Source: a virus
DNA: 33,609 nucleotides
Virus record (IMG/VR): IMGVR_UViG_3300042401_000466
Span: 1 to 33,609 of that record
Strand: one strand, 5' to 3'
Shown piece by piece: positions 21,885-28,853 of the stretch (within the stretch, counting starts at the first letter, position 1; each line of letters starts with the position of its first letter). Below the pieces are notes generated by a model, which saw only the letters and a list, made by a program, of their open reading frames with translations, made no database searches and was not told the DNA's origin. The position numbers and the translations under genes were made by a program.

Positions 21885-23601
21885 TAACATTATACAACTA
21901 TCTTCCTATACAGCGCCTGTAATTGTTGAGAATAACAAAAACGAGTGGGTTGAATATGGTGAAGACAACAACTACTATCAATTTTTAATAGACCGTTACA
22001 GCAATTCAGCAACAAACAACGCTGTAATTAATAACATTTGTAGACTAATATACGGTCAAGGCTTAACAGCTACGGATAGCGCAATGAAACCAAATGAATG
22101 GGCGCAACTATTATCTATATTAAAGGAAGACGATTTAAGACGTATAATCTTTGATTTGTACGCGCTAGGACAGTGTGCCTTACAGATTCATTACGACAAA
22201 GGACATAAAGCGATTACAAGGGCTTTTCACACACCTATACAATTATTAAGACCTGAGAAATGCAATAAGGATGGGGACATTGTAGGGTATTTCTATTCTG
22301 ACAATTGGACAGACCCAAAGAAGTACGTGCCTAAAAGATTTGACGCGTTTGGAACGTCTAAGAAAGAAGTTGAAATTTTATATTTAGCTCCTTATAGTGC
22401 TGGTATGAAATACTTTTCAAATGTAGATTATCAAGGGGGTATTGATTACGCATTGTTAGAGGAAAAAATTGCTGAATACCTTATTAATGAAGTTAGTAAC
22501 TCTTTTGCTCCCACCACGATCGTAAATTTTAACAATGGTACCCCAACGGACGAGATGAAAGATGAAATTTCAGCTCAAGTAATTGGTAAGTTAACAGGGT
22601 CAAAAGGTAAAAAAGTTGTAATATCATTTAACGAAAATGAAAACACAAAAACAACTGTTGACACTATACCATTGAACGACGCACCAAGCCACTACAATTA
22701 CTTAAGTGAAGAGGCTACATTTAAAATATTACGTTCACACAATGTTACTACTCCATTATTATTCGGTGTATCGGTTGCAACAGGATTCAGCTCAAATGCA
22801 GACGAAATGAAAACGGGTGCGATATTGTTTGAAAACATGGTTATAAAGCCAAAGCAACAAATGATAGTTGAAATGGTTAAAAAGATACTTTCGTTTAATG
22901 GTGTATCACTTAACCTTAAGTTTAAAACTTTGAATCCTTTACAAGGGGATGAACTACAAACGGTGCAAATGAGTTCAGATAAATCAGAGCTTGAATTGTT
23001 ATTAGATGAGTTTGGTGAAGATATTGACGAAAACTATGTATTAATTGATGAGAGGGATGCTGATTATGATAATGAAGAATCATTAAACGAATATTTAAAC
23101 GACCTTGAAAATACTACTACAAAACTTTCTTTAATTGATAAAGTATTAAATTTTGTATCAACAGGAACAGCAAGACCTACGGCAGTATCTTCACAGGATA
23201 AACAAGTAAAAGGAAGAATGTTTAAGGTTCGATATAAATACACAGGTAACCCTAATCCTGAAAGAGCTTTTTGTAAAGCAATGATGAGTGCTAATAAAGT
23301 GTATAGAAAAGAGGATATTGACAGGATGAGTGAAAGTGTTGTTAATAGAGGATTTGGAGAATTTGGAGCGGATAAATACGATATTTTTAGGTTCCATGGT
23401 GGGCCTCGATGCCATCACAAATGGTCACGATTAACTTATATGTTAAACGATAAAGATATGTTTGAAAAGGTAGGTACAAGAGCAGCAGAGATAAGAGGGT
23501 ATAAAGTAACTAACCCATCAGAAGTTTCTGTTTATCCTAATAACTTACCATTAAAAGGATATAGTCCAAGAAATAAAAATTTACCCTCAGACGTGAAATA
23601 A
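21877..23601 (+). CDS. Portal protein with C-terminal extension
   Basis: The 574-residue product has a portal-like layout: early strands (VENNKNEWVEYGEDNNYYQF), a NAVINNICRLIYGQGL helix, the LYALGQCALQIHYD segment, and the long helix/loop region at FKILRSHNVTTPLLFGVSVA. This is the portal type used by Bacteroidota siphoviruses. The last 120 residues are unusual: FKVRYKYTGNPNPERAFCKA, then MSANKVYRKEDIDRM, then GGPRCHHKWSRLTYM. They resemble the C-terminal part of phage minor head (MuF-like) proteins, with a CHH motif that could bind metal. The portal forms the DNA-packaging vertex; the extension's role is unknown. Confidence 0.8.
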   Translation: MNNNIIQLSSYTAPVIVENNKNEWVEYGEDNNYYQFLIDRYSNSATNNAVINNICRLIYGQGLTATDSAMKPNEWAQLLSILKEDDLRRIIFDLYALGQCALQIHYDKGHKAITRAFHTPIQLLRPEKCNKDGDIVGYFYSDNWTDPKKYVPKRFDAFGTSKKEVEILYLAPYSAGMKYFSNVDYQGGIDYALLEEKIAEYLINEVSNSFAPTTIVNFNNGTPTDEMKDEISAQVIGKLTGSKGKKVVISFNENENTKTTVDTIPLNDAPSHYNYLSEEATFKILRSHNVTTPLLFGVSVATGFSSNADEMKTGAILFENMVIKPKQQMIVEMVKKILSFNGVSLNLKFKTLNPLQGDELQTVQMSSDKSELELLLDEFGEDIDENYVLIDERDADYDNEESLNEYLNDLENTTTKLSLIDKVLNFVSTGTARPTAVSSQDKQVKGRMFKVRYKYTGNPNPERAFCKAMMSANKVYRKEDIDRMSESVVNRGFGEFGADKYDIFRFHGGPRCHHKWSRLTYMLNDKDMFEKVGTRAAEIRGYKVTNPSEVSVYPNNLPLKGYSPRNKNLPSDVK

Positions 23602-23602
23602 G

Positions 23603-24103
23603 ATGGCAGAAGCACTATTAATATCAAAAAAAGACCTACAAGAATATACTTCTTTGAACGCAAATACAGACGTTGACAAAGTGATTCAATTTGTATTGGT
23701 TGCTCAAAACATTTGGATTCAGCAATACACGGGCAGTAAGCTATTGGATAAGATAAAAACAGATATTACCAACAATACTTTATCAGGCAACTACATAACG
23801 CTTGTAAGGTCGTATTTAAAGCCTATGTTGATTCATTTTACTATGGTGGAATATTTGCCTTTCTGCGCTTACACAATTTCAAATAAAGGTATTTATAAGC
23901 ACCAATCTGAGAATAGTGAAATTGTATCTAAGGAGGAAGTTGACTACCTAATAGAGAAAGAAAAACGTATTGCAGAATCGTATTCTCAAAGGTTTTTAGA
24001 CTATATTTGTAAAAACAATAGTTTATTCCCTGAGTACACAGCGAATCAAAACGGTGATGTATATCCGCAGCATAATAACTATTTAACTAATTGGTATTTA
24101 TGA
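23603..24103 (+). CDS. Head-tail connector-like protein
   Basis: A 166-residue protein (LISKKDLQEYTSLNANTDVD then VAQNIWIQQYTGSKLLDKIK) with the all-helical layout typical of head-completion/connector proteins downstream of Bacteroidota phage portals. The pattern KDL..Yt.ln.n.D.dk....i..AQ...iq...G..ll..l is typical. It would form the adaptor ring between portal and tail. Starts 2 bases after the portal stop. Confidence 0.65.
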   Translation: MAEALLISKKDLQEYTSLNANTDVDKVIQFVLVAQNIWIQQYTGSKLLDKIKTDITNNTLSGNYITLVRSYLKPMLIHFTMVEYLPFCAYTISNKGIYKHQSENSEIVSKEEVDYLIEKEKRIAESYSQRFLDYICKNNSLFPEYTANQNGDVYPQHNNYLTNWYL

Positions 24104-24198
24104 AGAAAAAAAAAGAGTACAAACCAAAGGAAGAAAATATAATTAAACTAAAACAATACTTAAATGATATTAGCAAGTCACGGAATAATAGCAAGTAG
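24100..24198 (+). CDS. Tiny lysine-rich protein, 32 aa
   Basis: ATG 24100 is ATGA-coupled to the connector stop, and TAG lies at 24196-24198, inside the next gene. The product (MKKKKEYKPKEENIIKLKQY ...) is very basic. It fills the gap before 24164, but it is so short that chance cannot be excluded. Confidence 0.4.
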   Translation: MKKKKEYKPKEENIIKLKQYLNDISKSRNNSK

Positions 24199-24973
24199 TG
24201 GGGGTATAACGTTTGATACGGATGCACTTTCATTTATTACAGCTGCTTCAATTACAGACTCAACGCAACAAACAGCTATTAATACTCTTGTAACTGATTT
24301 AAAAAGTTATAACATTTGGTCTAAAATGAAAGCTATTTATCCATTTGTTGGAGGTACTGCAACGAGTCATAGATTTAATTTAAAAACACCAACAACAAAC
24401 TCAAGTGATTTTTATTTAACACCTTACGGTGGTATCAATCACGCTTCTACTGGTGTTAAATTTAACGGTACAACTGGTTATTTTGACACACAATTAAATC
24501 AAAATAGTCATTTAACTAAAACTTCGTATGCATTGGGTGTTTATTCGCGTTTGAACCTTACAGATACAGGTTTTATAATAGATGCTTTTGATGCCAACAC
24601 AGGGGGCAATGGTATATACGGGAGGTATTCAGTTGATGGTAATGCTTATTATGCCATGAATGTAAACGGTCAGAGTATAATTCATACTGAAAATGATACA
24701 AGAGGGCTTTATACTATTTCACGCACATCGTCTGTACTTGCTACTGCCTATAAAAATGAAATTTCAAAAGCAACTAATACAAATGCACAATCAGGAAATG
24801 CTACAACATCAAGTTTTTTTATAGGTTGTAGAAATGATGCAGGTACACCATCTTTATACACTACTACTGAATTAGCATTTGCGTACATATCAGATGGATT
24901 GAATTCTACTGAAGCATCTAATTTATACACAGCAGTTCAATTATATCAAACTACTTTATCTCGTAACGTATAA
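24164..24973 (+). CDS. LamG-like virion adhesin protein
   Basis: A 269-residue protein starting MILASHGIIASSGGITFDTD, then ALSFITAASITDSTQQTAIN and IWSKMKAIYPFVGGTATSHR. This opening is highly characteristic of a Bacteroidota phage and prophage family. The middle and end (Thr/Ser/Asn-rich, strands such as FDANTGGNGIYGRYSVDGNA) resemble a concanavalin/LamG-like sugar-binding jelly roll. It is a candidate receptor-binding or decoration protein. It overlaps the next gene's start as TAATG. Confidence 0.7.
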   Translation: MILASHGIIASSGGITFDTDALSFITAASITDSTQQTAINTLVTDLKSYNIWSKMKAIYPFVGGTATSHRFNLKTPTTNSSDFYLTPYGGINHASTGVKFNGTTGYFDTQLNQNSHLTKTSYALGVYSRLNLTDTGFIIDAFDANTGGNGIYGRYSVDGNAYYAMNVNGQSIIHTENDTRGLYTISRTSSVLATAYKNEISKATNTNAQSGNATTSSFFIGCRNDAGTPSLYTTTELAFAYISDGLNSTEASNLYTAVQLYQTTLSRNV

Positions 24974-25182
24974 TGAAAGTAAGACAATTAACAACAGAAC
25001 AAAAAAACCAATTATTAGGGCAAACATACGATGGTGTTCAATATTTCAACCCTACATTAGATGCTGATGGTGTGTGGTTTATTTCAAATGAGGAGTATTT
25101 CAATTGTACAACTGACATTTTATTTGGTTGGAAATTACCCGAAATAGACTACAACCCAGTAATAACAGAATTTCCTTTATGA
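24973..25182 (+). CDS. Small hypothetical protein paired with the LamG-like gene
   Basis: A 69-residue product (MKVRQLTTEQKNQLLGQTYD, then QYFNPTLDADGVWFISNEEY). The (Q)YFNPxxDADGxWFISxEE motif is familiar from small genes after adhesin genes in Bacteroidota phages. It may be a fibre accessory. ATGA overlap with the following gene. Confidence 0.65.
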   Translation: MKVRQLTTEQKNQLLGQTYDGVQYFNPTLDADGVWFISNEEYFNCTTDILFGWKLPEIDYNPVITEFPL

Positions 25183-25301
25183 AACGTAAGTTCTACGAGG
25201 GGCAAATAATTAACAATAAGGTCGTTCAAACGGTTTGGAGCGACTCAGGTAATCACATGATATTATATACAGATGGAAGTTTTGAAGTCATTAAAAAATA
25301 G
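25179..25301 (+). CDS. Small hypothetical protein, 40 aa
   Basis: ATG 25179 overlaps the upstream stop (ATGA), and TAG lies at 25299-25301. The product begins MKRKFYEGQIINNKVVQTVW. A beta-rich small barrel is possible. It overlaps the holin-like start by 29 bases. The function is unknown. Confidence 0.5.
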   Translation: MKRKFYEGQIINNKVVQTVWSDSGNHMILYTDGSFEVIKK

Positions 25302-25479
25302 ATGGAACGCACCGACACCAAACTTTTGGAAAAAAGTGCAAAGTGTAGGAATAGCAATAGGAGGAATAGGAGCGGTATTAATCGCTCCACCATTTAGTTT
25401 GGCAATAGCACCTTATATGGTTGCAGTTGGTTCAGTAGCAGGAGTATTATCACAACTTACAGTCGATGAACAACGTTAA
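25273..25479 (+). CDS. Holin-like small membrane protein
   Basis: A 68-residue product with a basic N-terminus containing APTPNFWKKVQ, then two hydrophobic segments (VGIAIGGIGAVLIAPPF and APYMVAVGSVAGVLSQL) and a charged tail. Small proteins with this PTPxFWKK start and two membrane passes are found beside lysin genes in Bacteroidota phages and are usually annotated as holins. The adjacent gene is a candidate endolysin with 14 bases of overlap. Pore formation is inferred from context. Confidence 0.65.
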   Translation: MEVLKSLKNRWNAPTPNFWKKVQSVGIAIGGIGAVLIAPPFSLAIAPYMVAVGSVAGVLSQLTVDEQR

Positions 25480-26050
25480 GAATTATACAGATACGGAATT
25501 ATTAAACCATGCGAAAACAATCAATGGTTTTAAAGGGTTTCCTAAAAACAAATGGATTTACAGTGTTAGATCAAGCGAGGATGCTGAAAACACTCCTGAT
25601 GATAAACACTATATTTTTGAAGATGAGAGATTCATCACTATGTTAACAGGATCAACTAATCCTGGAGCTCCTGTTTTAAAAGGTGGCTTTCTTAAATATA
25701 ACAAGGTAGGTGCAGCGGTTGTTAAAGCTGATGAATGGTATCATGACGTGTGGCAATACGGACTACATATGGGACGTATGAGAGCATTAAGGCAGGTTAA
25801 CCCTATCATTGTATTCAGAGATGGAGATAGAGATGGTAAAAGCGAAGAAATTGGAAAACCTATCAAAGGTTTATTCGGAATCAACTTCCATGGGATGGAC
25901 TATAATATGTTATCAAAAGTTACAAAAACACAAATAGGTGAGTGGAGCGCGGGTTGCTTCATCTGTAATAACATGGAAAAGTATTATCAAACAATAGGAA
26001 GTTTTGAAAAAAATGGACTCACAACGTTACTTTGTGTAAAAGAATTTTAG
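25466..26050 (+). CDS. Candidate endolysin, L,D-transpeptidase-like SAGC motif
   Basis: A 194-residue protein without a signal peptide. The C-terminal half has GINFHGMDYNM (H142) then IGEWSAGCFICNNMEKY (residues 157-173, C164), matching the H...(S/T)xGC pattern of YkuD-type L,D-transpeptidase-fold cysteine enzymes, which act on peptidoglycan. In phages, proteins with the xWSAGC motif occur near holins and are thought to cleave the wall. The gene is overlapped with the holin-like gene and is followed by a terminator. An enzyme of that fold is well supported; its bond specificity is not. Confidence 0.65.
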   Translation: MNNVKNYTDTELLNHAKTINGFKGFPKNKWIYSVRSSEDAENTPDDKHYIFEDERFITMLTGSTNPGAPVLKGGFLKYNKVGAAVVKADEWYHDVWQYGLHMGRMRALRQVNPIIVFRDGDRDGKSEEIGKPIKGLFGINFHGMDYNMLSKVTKTQIGEWSAGCFICNNMEKYYQTIGSFEKNGLTTLLCVKEF

Positions 26051-26074
26051 TACCTTTACTATTGTGTGTTTTAG

Positions 26075-26103
26075 GCGGTTAAGAAATTAATCGCTTTTTT
26101 TTT
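26075..26103 (+). terminator. Intrinsic terminator closing the late/lysis operon
   Basis: GCGGTTAA (26075-26082) pairs with TTAATCGC (26087-26094), with one G-U pair and a GAAA tetraloop, followed by nine T's. It begins 25 bases after the candidate endolysin stop. Confidence 0.85.
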
Positions 26104-26112
26104 GCTCTAAAG

Positions 26113-26144
26113 TTTGGTGTATTAATAATTAATATATATATTTG
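26113..26144 (+). promoter_or_regulatory. Bacteroidota-type promoter for the small-gene operon
   Basis: TTTG (26113-26116), 20 bases, then TATATTTG (26137-26144) is a full match to the Bacteroidota TTTG/TAnnTTTG pattern. It lies between a terminator and the gene at 26170. The expected start is about 26150-26152, giving a short leader of about 20 bases. It has the strongest -33 element of the four TATATTTG sites. Confidence 0.8.
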
Positions 26145-26169
26145 CTACATAATTAAAAACATAAACACA

Positions 26170-26376
26170 ATGAACGTTATCAGAAAAGCACACGAAATCG
26201 CAGCAAAACATTTAAGAAATGCAAAATTTGAAGCGAGATTATTCAAAAACTATGATATGCCTCACCAACCATTTGAGGTTAGAGTTAAAGGAATAACAAA
26301 AGAAGTCGCTATGGAATTACAATCTATGATGTGTAACATAGTAAAATGTGATAGTATTAATATAATCGAATGTTAA
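26170..26376 (+). CDS. Small hypothetical protein
   Basis: A 68-residue product (MNVIRKAHEIAAKHLRNAKF, later EVAMELQSMMCNIVKCDSIN) that is the first gene after the promoter at 26137. It looks like a small alpha/beta fold. It was not recognised. Confidence 0.7.
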   Translation: MNVIRKAHEIAAKHLRNAKFEARLFKNYDMPHQPFEVRVKGITKEVAMELQSMMCNIVKCDSINIIEC

Positions 26377-26378
26377 TT

Positions 26379-26621
26379 ATGGAAGAGTTAGAAAAAGAAA
26401 TGGTGGACAAATTGTTTGCCATTTTAAATGAATTTATTAATGATGCGCCAGTAGAGCTACATTGCAATAAAGACTATACTTATTTATTTATCCCTTTAAA
26501 TTTAATATCATTATCAAGAATAGGAACTTTTCGAGGTTATAGGGTATGCCCTTCACCTTATAGTAACAAAATAATTTTATCAGATTTAATGATGTATTAC
26601 GCAATTGAAAAAACCATTTAA
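26379..26621 (+). CDS. Small hypothetical protein
   Basis: An 80-residue acidic product from ATG 26379 (MEELEKEMVDKLFAILNEFI), placed by the recurring TAATTATGG junction 2 bases after the previous stop. An ATG at 26370 in the same frame would add 3 residues and overlap the upstream gene. No family was recognised. Confidence 0.65.
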   Translation: MEELEKEMVDKLFAILNEFINDAPVELHCNKDYTYLFIPLNLISLSRIGTFRGYRVCPSPYSNKIILSDLMMYYAIEKTI

Positions 26622-26623
26622 TT

Positions 26624-26797
26624 ATGACAGAAAAACAAAAAGTATTACAATTAATACAAGAAGAAATAAAAAGATACGAAAAAATAAAAGAATCATTTTT
26701 TATAAAATATTTCACAACAAAAGGAGATAAAAGATGGTTTAGCGGTGCGAAATCAGCGCTTGAAAATTTAGAATGTTTAATTGAAAACAAATTATGA
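26624..26797 (+). CDS. Small helical hypothetical protein, 57 aa
   Basis: ATG 26624 follows the previous stop by 2 bases, and TGA lies at 26795-26797. The product starts MTEKQKVLQLIQEEIKRYEK and looks like a short coiled coil followed by a second helix. It is ATGA-coupled to the next gene. Confidence 0.6.
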   Translation: MTEKQKVLQLIQEEIKRYEKIKESFFIKYFTTKGDKRWFSGAKSALENLECLIENKL

Positions 26798-26967
26798 AAA
26801 CAGCAGATTTAATTGAAAGCCAAATTTCAGAAATACGTGAGAACGTTGGCTATGGTAACAGATTCGACAAAGTAAAATTTTCGGAAGAGTTAGTAACCGA
26901 AGCGCAAAAAGTTGCGGGTGAAAACTATGAATTCATCTTAAAAATAATGGGACATGAAAAACGCTAA
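26794..26967 (+). CDS. Small hypothetical protein, 57 aa
   Basis: ATG 26794 (ATGA overlap) to TAA 26965-26967. The product begins MKTADLIESQISEIRENVGY and ends KIMGHEKR. It is helical and charged. No family was recognised. It overlaps the next start by 14 bases. Confidence 0.6.
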   Translation: MKTADLIESQISEIRENVGYGNRFDKVKFSEELVTEAQKVAGENYEFILKIMGHEKR

Positions 26968-27109
26968 AAAATTAATATACGCATTGCTTTGCATTATCAT
27001 TATAGGTTTTGTAAATCAGTATTGGAATGCATCCACAGCTTTTTGGATTGGATTTGGGTTATTAGGTTGGACTTTAACAGGGCTTAGTTATGAAAAAGAT
27101 AATAAATAA
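26954..27109 (+). CDS. Small membrane protein, 51 aa
   Basis: ATG 26954 to TAA 27107-27109. Two hydrophobic stretches (LIYALLCIIIIGFVNQYW and TAFWIGFGLLGWTLTGL) suggest a hairpin inserted in the inner membrane. A holin-like or anti-host role is possible since a lysin gene lies 450 bases downstream, but this is a guess. Confidence 0.6.
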   Translation: MKNAKKLIYALLCIIIIGFVNQYWNASTAFWIGFGLLGWTLTGLSYEKDNK

Positions 27110-27419
27110 AATATTTAACGTTGACACGTTAATCATGCCTTCAGACGTTGAATTCATGAAGATTGATAGCGATAGTGTATGGGCAACGTTTGAAGACCTT
27201 AGAGAACGTTTATACATACAAGACGGGATTGTATACAACGAAGAGGGAGACCGTATTTGTACTACAATGGAGTTAGAACAATTTGATGAATTTGCGGAAC
27301 TAAACAAATGTACTACATGCGGTGGATCAGGTGAATACATGGTAACAGATTACGACCAAGACGCACCATTCCAAAACATTTTAATAAATTGCTATTGTGA
27401 GAAGCCCTTCGAACTATAA
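27090..27419 (+). CDS. Hypothetical protein with zinc-ribbon-like cysteines
   Basis: A 109-residue acidic product. The C-terminal part has NKCTTCGGSGEY and INCYCEKPFEL, that is CxxC...CxC, a likely zinc knuckle. The N-terminal part is MKKIINKIFNVDTLIMPSDV; an inner ATG at 27135 (MPSDVEF) is another possible start. It overlaps its neighbours at both ends in other frames. Confidence 0.65.
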   Translation: MKKIINKIFNVDTLIMPSDVEFMKIDSDSVWATFEDLRERLYIQDGIVYNEEGDRICTTMELEQFDEFAELNKCTTCGGSGEYMVTDYDQDAPFQNILINCYCEKPFEL

Positions 27420-27696
27420 CTACATATACGATAGAGTTCGCAACATGCTCGAAGCTGGATGGATTCAGCTGGATATCGCAAAACATTTAAACGTACCCGT
27501 TGCGACCGTAGGTCATGCGATCGCAACGTACGAAGGAAAAAAGTATATAACAAGCCTATATTTTGGGCATAAAACCGAAGCATACAATGAAGAAGATTAC
27601 ATTTATCAAACCCCTACTTTTGACGAGCTTTCTGATAGCGAGCAAGCTATCTATCGGTCAATTGAGTTTACAGCAAATCAAGGACAAGGGTATTAA
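27397..27696 (+). CDS. Helix-turn-helix protein
   Basis: A 99-residue product with a helix-turn-helix (RVRNMLEAGWIQLDIAKHLN, then VPVATVGHAIATYEGKK, about 13-50) like those of small phage regulators. The start is probably GTG 27397; an ATG at 27445 (MLEAGW) would cut the first helix. The C-terminal third (TPTFDELSDSEQAIYRSIEF) overlaps the signal-peptide end of the lysin gene (27587-27696) in another frame. It could regulate early or middle transcription. Its target is unknown. Confidence 0.6.
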   Translation: MRSPSNYNYIYDRVRNMLEAGWIQLDIAKHLNVPVATVGHAIATYEGKKYITSLYFGHKTEAYNEEDYIYQTPTFDELSDSEQAIYRSIEFTANQGQGY

Positions 27697-27955
27697 ACAT
27701 CCTGAGATTGTTTACGCACAATACAGACTTGAAACAGGTAATGGAAAGAGTAGAGCATTTAGAGAGTATAACAATGCGTTCGGATTCATCTATAAGCGCA
27801 AATTAATGCGATTTAAGAGTGTTGAGGAGTGCGTAGAGTATTACAAGACGTGGCAGGCGAAAAGATACGTTACAGGCGATTATTTTGAGTTCCTTAAAAA
27901 GATAGGCTACGCAGAGGAAGAGGGTTATATTGAACTATTAAAAAAGATGTTATGA
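27587..27955 (+). CDS. Secreted glucosaminidase-like (GH73-type) lysin
   Basis: A 122-residue protein with a clear Sec signal (MKKITFIKPLLLTSFLIASK, cleavage likely after SIGQ), then a compact lysozyme-like domain. GIKHPEIVYAQYRLETGNGK (35-54, candidate catalytic E49), the YNNAFGF block (61-67), FKSVEECVEYYKTWQ and DYFEFLKKIGYAEEEGYIEL match the short Bacteroidota type of N-acetylglucosaminidase. Such exported proteins cut the glycan of peptidoglycan in the periplasm. ATG 27587 is used because the TTG at 27563 adds residues before the signal. It overlaps the HTH gene by 110 bases. Confidence 0.75.
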   Translation: MKKITFIKPLLLTSFLIASKLSIGQLSLQQIKDKGIKHPEIVYAQYRLETGNGKSRAFREYNNAFGFIYKRKLMRFKSVEECVEYYKTWQAKRYVTGDYFEFLKKIGYAEEEGYIELLKKML

Positions 27956-27958
27956 AAA
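27935..27958 (+). repeat. 24-bp direct repeat at a gene junction, copy 1
   Basis: A 24-base sequence, identical at 28153-28176, covers the last codons (LLKKML, stop) of the lysin gene and the first two codons (ATG AAA) of the next. Both genes therefore end in the same residues. The repeat may reflect a past duplication or a recombination junction. Confidence 0.8.
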
Positions 27959-28173
27959 TAGGTGGATGTGGTTATTTATACCAAAAAACAGAAGGTAAAC
28001 ATACGTTAATAGCTGACCCAAAAGATAAAGGTTGGTTTGAAGATTTAAAAGGAAAGCCAATTTTTGAAGCGCAAGACACAGGAAATGGAATTGAATTTAA
28101 CCAAAGGAATAAAAATCGATTAGATTACGATGAAGCTCAAGAATTGTTTTATCTATTAAAAAAGATGTTATGA
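27952..28173 (+). CDS. Small hypothetical protein
   Basis: A 73-residue product (MKIGGCGYLYQKTEGKHTLI, later GIEFNQRNKNRLDYDEAQEL) that ends LKKML, like the lysin before it. It is ATGA-coupled at both ends. It looks like a small beta fold with a helical tail. The N-terminal GCG is too early for a lipobox. Function unknown. Confidence 0.6.
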   Translation: MKIGGCGYLYQKTEGKHTLIADPKDKGWFEDLKGKPIFEAQDTGNGIEFNQRNKNRLDYDEAQELFYLLKKML

Positions 28174-28176
28174 AAA
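28153..28176 (+). repeat. 24-bp direct repeat at a gene junction, copy 2
   Basis: Identical to 27935-27958 and placed the same way, over the end of one gene and the start codon of the next (28170). The spacing between copies is 218 bases. Confidence 0.8.
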
Positions 28177-28421
28177 AACTAATAATTGCAGCAGCATTGC
28201 TAATGGTAGGATGCCAAAAAGAAGAAGTGAAAACGTGCGATTGCCTTCGCATAACGGACATTAAACATGATTCGTTGGTATTTTACGAGAACACCGTATA
28301 CACCGCAGAAATAACAACTATAAGCGATTGTACGTTTCTGCAAACAAAACGGATGTTTCATAGTGAAATAGAACCCTATAAACAAAACAAAGTCGGTGAA
28401 TGCTGGCAACCTCCATTTTAA
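28170..28421 (+). CDS. Small lipoprotein
   Basis: An 83-residue product with a lipoprotein signal (MKKLIIAAALLMVGCQKEEV; lipobox LMVGC, cysteine 15), then a short Cys-rich beta domain (TCDCLR, ISDCTF, GECWQPPF). It would be anchored in the inner or outer membrane. Candidate roles are superinfection exclusion or an Rz1-like spanin part, given the lysin gene two genes upstream. The mature part is longer and more Cys-rich than typical Rz1. The terminator follows at once. Confidence 0.7.
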   Translation: MKKLIIAAALLMVGCQKEEVKTCDCLRITDIKHDSLVFYENTVYTAEITTISDCTFLQTKRMFHSEIEPYKQNKVGECWQPPF

Positions 28422-28425
28422 ATTT

Positions 28426-28456
28426 AAGCCCAATCTTTAACGGTTGGGTTTTTTTG
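28426..28456 (+). terminator. Intrinsic terminator after the lipoprotein gene
   Basis: AAGCCCAATC (28426-28435) pairs with GGTTGGGTTT (28442-28451) with two G-U pairs, loop TTTAAC, followed by T's to 28455. It closes the operon that began at 26137 and is the left border of the long non-coding block. Confidence 0.8.
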
Positions 28457-28700
28457 TGTGTAAAAATAGAAAAATTACATAAATAATTATTTCGCTTGTT
28501 TTCCTTTCATTATCAATGAGTTGAAAAAAGAAATAAAAAATCAAAGTTATATCGCCCTTAGTACATAGTATAAAACATTTATTTTTTTTTCTGAAAAAAA
28601 GTTGACATTTTTACGTTTTGCATTTAACGTTTTATTTTACAATTAGTTACAACCGAAAAAAACCGAAAAATGACATCAAAAAATATTTACGTTTTTTACT

Positions 28701-28794
28701 ACATCTCTACAAGTCTACACATCTCTACATACAACTCTACACTCAAAACACCAATAAACACAGGGCTTAAGAGCATTTTGTAGAGATGTAGAGG
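28701..28794. repeat. Repeat unit 1 of the CTCTACA/TGTAGAG array
   Basis: The left arm has ACATCTCTACAAGTCTACA (28701-28719), CATCTCTACA (28720-28729) and CTCTACA (28735-28741). The centre has AAACACCAATAAACA (28746-28760) and GGGCTTAAGAGC. The right arm has TGTAGAGATG (28779-28788) and TGTAGAG (28787-28793). The unit is thus an interrupted inverted repeat. Confidence 0.85.
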
Positions 28795-28853
28795 TAAAAT
28801 AGCAATCTTTTATATATAAAAGGGGATTGGAAAAAATAAAAAAATATTGAAAA

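Noticed and set aside
28601-28620. TTGACA-like sequence near 28602 as a sigma-70 promoter
   Set aside because: No partner -10 box at suitable spacing was found and Bacteroidota polymerase does not use the TTGACA/TATAAT pattern.
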